Below, one piece after another: positions 60,186-64,000 of a stretch of 64,000 nucleotides of DNA. The DNA lies in the NCBI RefSeq assembly GCF_964340395.1, contig NC_135565.1:22779709-22843708 (forward strand). The letters are read 5' to 3'. Both the position numbers and the translations under genes were made by a program. This DNA comes from Glandiceps talaboti (Eukaryota; Hemichordata; Enteropneusta; Spengelidae). The notes under the pieces were generated by a model. That model was not told the origin of the DNA, did no database searches, and was given only the letters and a program-made list of their open reading frames with translations. Every line of letters begins with the position of its first letter. The first letter of the stretch is position 1.

Positions 60186-60599
60186 CCAGAGAGTCTGGAT
60201 GAATACAGCGTTTATAGTGACTAGAGAAAGATGGCTAGTGCAGAGAGGCTAACCCACAACATAACCTCTGTAGATTTTAGTAAAATCACACAGTGGCAAT
60301 TCTTGCTAAGAATATTTTAGTCAATCTTCTAGATGATTTTCAGAAAGTTTTTATACAGTTGTATCATAATTTCTCTGAAATATAAAGAGTTGATGAACGT
60401 GAAAATGAGGAATTATTTTCTTCCAACGAGTCAAGTGATAGTTACCATCTTAACATTCAAATCACTGAATTGTACTTTGTAAATGTTACAGACTGTATGG
60501 GGGTAGGGGGGGTGGGAGTAAGAGCTGTCAGTTTGGATAATCAAGACTATAAGTACAGCATAGCAAATAAGTTTTCATCTTGGTTATGTAATCCTTAGA

Positions 60600-61190
60600 C
60601 TACTACAAATGGTACATACACTATACCTTGCCACTGAGGGTGCTGTGTCCAACCATGTAAGACTGTTATACATGTAGACCACCACAAACAGTACATACAC
60701 TATACCTTGCCACTGAGGTTGCTGTGCCCAACCACGTACTGGTACTTATACCCTTTAGATATTGTATACATGCACATTGTGAGCCTTTTATAGACCACCA
60801 CAAACAGTACATACACTATACATGTACTTTGCCACTGAGGTTGCTGTGGCCAACCACGTAAGACTGCTATACATGTAGACCACCACAAATAGTGCATACA
60901 CTACATGTACCTTGCCCCTGAGGGTGCTGTTGCCAACCATGGAATACCTTTATAGACCACCACAAACAGTGCATACATGTACACTACCTTCCCACTGAGG
61001 GTGCTGTGGCCAACCATGTAAGACTTCACAGACCACCACAAACAGTGCATACATGTACACTACCTTCCCACTGAGGGTGCTGTGGCCAACCATGTAAGAC
61101 TTCACAGACCACCACTAACAATTCATACATATACATGTACATTGTACACTACCTTGCCACTGAGGGTGCTGTGGCCAACCATGTAAACCT
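60600..61190. repeat. tandem repeat with 76-bp core unit, about eight copies
   Basis: Unit with GACCACCACAAACAGTGCAT, ACTACCTT and CCACTGAGGGTGCTGTGGCC then AACCATGTAAGAC. Copy length varies (about 76 to over 100 bp) through ACATGTAC insertions. Confidence 0.9.
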
Positions 61191-61498
61191 TCCACTGTCT
61201 CACTCTATTGAATGGGGAATGTTTACCTATTGGATGAACATGCAGGTGGAAATTTATAAGATGGTCATGATGATGTAGTCATGATTTAGTAGACACTGAG
61301 GATGAATCGAAATATCAACTTTCTTGTGCACCAACTCTTGACAAATGTAATGTTTTACTGTCTCTTGTACATGGTACCTGCAATAGAAATCTACCACCTA
61401 GGTTTGTCATAAAAATAATGACCACCTAGGTTTATCATAAAAATAACGACTATTTGATTCAACACCATGACTATCATTCCATGCAAACAGATTGTCAG

Positions 61499-61623
61499 AG
61501 TGTTCAGAGTGGTAAATTTGATGTCATCGCAAGAGGTTTCCCATAAACCCTTGCAGGAAATCCCCAAAATAGACTTACACATCTCAAGTGCAGGAGTGCT
61601 TCTTTACAAGATTTCGAAGTTGA
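61499..61623 (+). CDS. possible exon with phosphotyrosine-binding-like strand motif
   Basis: Candidate acceptor GATTGTCAG (phase 2) and donor TTGA|GTAAGT (phase 1), 41 codons. The segment LQEIPKIDLHISSAGVLLYK resembles the helix-to-strand region of PTB domains of the GULP/CED-6 type, where a K-I-P-K-hydrophobic-acidic-L-x-I-S pattern precedes G-V. Phase would fit directly after the exon ending at 52720. No other PTB exon was found, so assignment is tentative. Confidence 0.3.
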
Positions 61624-64000
61624 GTAAGTTAGCGAGGTGCTATTTTATCGCCCAAAATGAATTGATAGCAGTTATCGATAGAAATGTACTGAAAGGCAGA
61701 AATTTATAAGACCTTCCCTTTAATTTAATCTGTATGAAATTAGCATAATTAGTGATGTCATCCAGTGTTTCAACCCAGCTGTATAAAAGGGGATCTGGTA
61801 GGATAAGTTGCAATATGAAGGATTCAATCATCCCTTGTAGACTGTACTGTATGTGTTCATAGGATTTACAAACAGCAGGGATTGCATATCACCAGAGTTT
61901 GGCAAGTATTATGGGCTATTATACATGTATGTCTATTTCTGGGTAGTAACTGGAAAAATTGCCTTCAGCACAGTGAAGGGAAGTGATATATATAAAATTG
62001 ATATTTTCAACATTAATGTTTATTTTATGGGCAATATCTGACAGGGTTATGGTTATTGTAATATTTTCAATACCATTATTATCTTCCCAGTATTACAATT
62101 TTTATCATTAATACCAAGCCCTCAGATAAATTACCATAACCTCATTGTGAGAGAATATAGAATAGAATAGAATAGAATAGAATAGAACCGTGTAGTATAG
62201 AATGTAAATAGAAAACTTAGTTCAATATTGAGAATGCAACTAAAAAAAAAAATAGAATAGAATAGAATAGAATAGAATAGAATAGAATAGAATAGAATAG
62301 AATAGAATAGAATTTAACAATAGAATTGTGTAGTGTAGAATAAAATAGAAAACTACTCAGCAACTCAGCAAATATAATAGAATTTAGTAGAATAGATTAG
62401 ATTAGAATAGAATAGAATAGAGTAGAGTAGAACAGAACAGAACAGAACACAGCATGGCAGTGTAACAGAATGCAAATAGAAAACAGAAGTTCCATTATTG
62501 TATAGTCAAATAAAATAGTAGAATAGAATGAAATAGAATAGAATAGAATTGAATAGAATAGAATATGAGAATAGAACATAACAGCATAGTGGAGATTTCA
62601 ATTCAGAAAACCGACGTAAATGTCAGAGAATAAAACACATCAAATGAAATAATTTGAACTATTGTACTAAATTTGACAACTTGTTTTTATCTACATCTAC
62701 ATTGTACATGTATCTTTCACTGTCACAACATTCATTAGAACACGTTCATTTTGCTGATATTGCAGTTTTCTGTCAATTACTCATTTCAGCTGTTGAATTT
62801 AAAGTCATTACTACATGTAGATATTACAATGAGACATAATATACATTTAGCTTATTAACAAATACATTTGTGTTTCATTTTAAAAGCCGTGCAATCCCAA
62901 CCCTGCTGCACTATCTCATTTCAATTAACTTATCATATACATGACTGAACTGAACATGTTTGTTGTAGTTGTCATGGATACGTAATAGATTAATACTCTC
63001 AGCTGATCAGGGATGAACTTTTCTCCGATGGCCTTCATTGATTGACAATACTGCATGCATATTATCAAGAACACATAGGCTAGTTCTGAGTATTGTGTAT
63101 TAGTAACGGAACATTTTAGTTGATACATTAATTATTAACTCTTGCAATATATAAAAAAAAATGTGTTGCCGTGAGATACTGCTTACCTGTGTCTGGACAA
63201 TTCCATTGTGTTGTAGGTAAAACAGGTTGTTGGTCAGAGGGGTTGTGTTTAGATTTAATCTTAAGTTGTTTAAATAGGCGTGATATAATCATTATTGAGG
63301 TGTCTTGTAAAATGTTTAAACAGTCCAAGTGTTGTGAAGGACTGATGTTTACATGACTTCATAATATTTTATTTCCGTGTGAGTCATGGGATATGCCTTT
63401 ACCCACACCTGGCATTCGTAATGGTGACAACCCACACCGGGTACATGTACATCGATAGGTGTGGTGTCCATGTTATGGTCACCTCGACCAATATGCATTA
63501 TAGTTTATGATCTAGAGCCAGGCAATTTATCAGTTATGGGCTGTACTGCCTTCTTCTTCGGTCGAATATTGCGGTATGTACGGATGTTATTTTAATTCTA
63601 TAACCTCTAGCTGACATAGTTGTATGCATCAGGTGAATCAAGTGAGACTGATGCATTCATATTACGTGCACAGAAATATCAACTCAAGACTAAAGTCCAT
63701 CATTCAGTCTCACAAACAGTTTTTTTTTGTAACTGACAATTTAAGTGTGCTCATAGTTGTCAACTCACCCCTGTATATGTATGTTGCTGTAAATTAAAAT
63801 TCATACCTAAATTGGCACGTTAACATGTGCTTATAGTTGTTAACTCACCCCTGTATATGTGTATAGCTGTAAATTAACATTCATAGAATCATACCTAAAT
63901 TAGCACGTTAACATGTGTTCATAGTTGTTAACTCACCCCTTTAGACATTTGTATGTATATAGCTGTAAATTAAAATTCATAACTACATGTATAATGAACA
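61624..64000. other. right end: pentanucleotide repeats and short duplications
   Basis: Contains the (AGAAT)n tract and three copies of an 80-88 bp segment with TAGTTGTTAACTCACCCC (63750-64000). No gene is supported; a minus-strand open stretch at 63186-63328 is discussed among the rejected items. Confidence 0.5.
62155..62580. repeat. (AGAAT)n-type pentanucleotide repeat, interrupted
   Basis: Several AATAG/AGAAT runs, the longest near 62254-62312, separated by degenerate copies and short unique spacers. Confidence 0.95.

Noticed and set aside
63186-63328. Possible minus-strand first exon (RLFKQLKIKSKHNPSDQQPV and a GTAAGC donor)
   Set aside because: The peptide looks protein-like, but no partner exon with a matching phase was found to the left and no promoter is visible. 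Left open rather than annotated.

Overview
The window is nuclear DNA from an animal, most likely a marine invertebrate (invertebrate deuterostome or lophotrochozoan). I cannot name the species. The evidence is a spliced gene joining EGF, kringle, WSC and C-type lectin modules, with GT-AG introns and phase-1 module borders. There are also degenerate non-LTR retrotransposon fragments, a tRNA-derived SINE, fold-back elements and a very heavy load of micro- and minisatellites. The DNA is AT-rich and nothing looks prokaryotic.

Left and middle (3.2-39.4 kb, minus strand): one gene of about 36 kb can be assembled from 13 coding exons whose splice phases all agree. It starts with a signal-peptide exon at 39263 and ends with a stop at 3196. 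The 2091-nt reading frame gives a predicted secreted protein of 696 residues: signal peptide, EGF-like, kringle, WSC and three C-type lectin domains. Most of these exons are short, and five (exons 2, 8, 10, 11, 12) were found only by matching splice sites, phase and domain motifs.

Its 20.9-kb second intron (36601-15713) holds three notable things. The first is a near-identical tandem triplication of a 3.77-kb unit (17034-28359), each unit carrying a broken LINE reverse-transcriptase C-terminus. The second is a nested plus-strand gene (about 30.14-33.93 kb) for a predicted 86-residue secreted peptide with a seven-arginine run. The third is further LINE debris, an acidic unknown reading frame and an inverted pair of dispersed repeats.

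Right (39.4-64 kb): no complete gene is visible. Two phase-compatible plus-strand coding exons (51831-51906, 52630-52720) look real. A possible first exon (43542-43558) and a possible phosphotyrosine-binding-like exon (61499-61623) may belong to the same long gene. The rest is mostly tandem arrays (64, 31, 23, 49, 54, 63 and 76 bp units), a SINE, a 194-bp fold-back element and a 380-bp element with terminal inverted repeats.

All gene models come from reading the sequence by eye. No database search, alignment or transcript was available.
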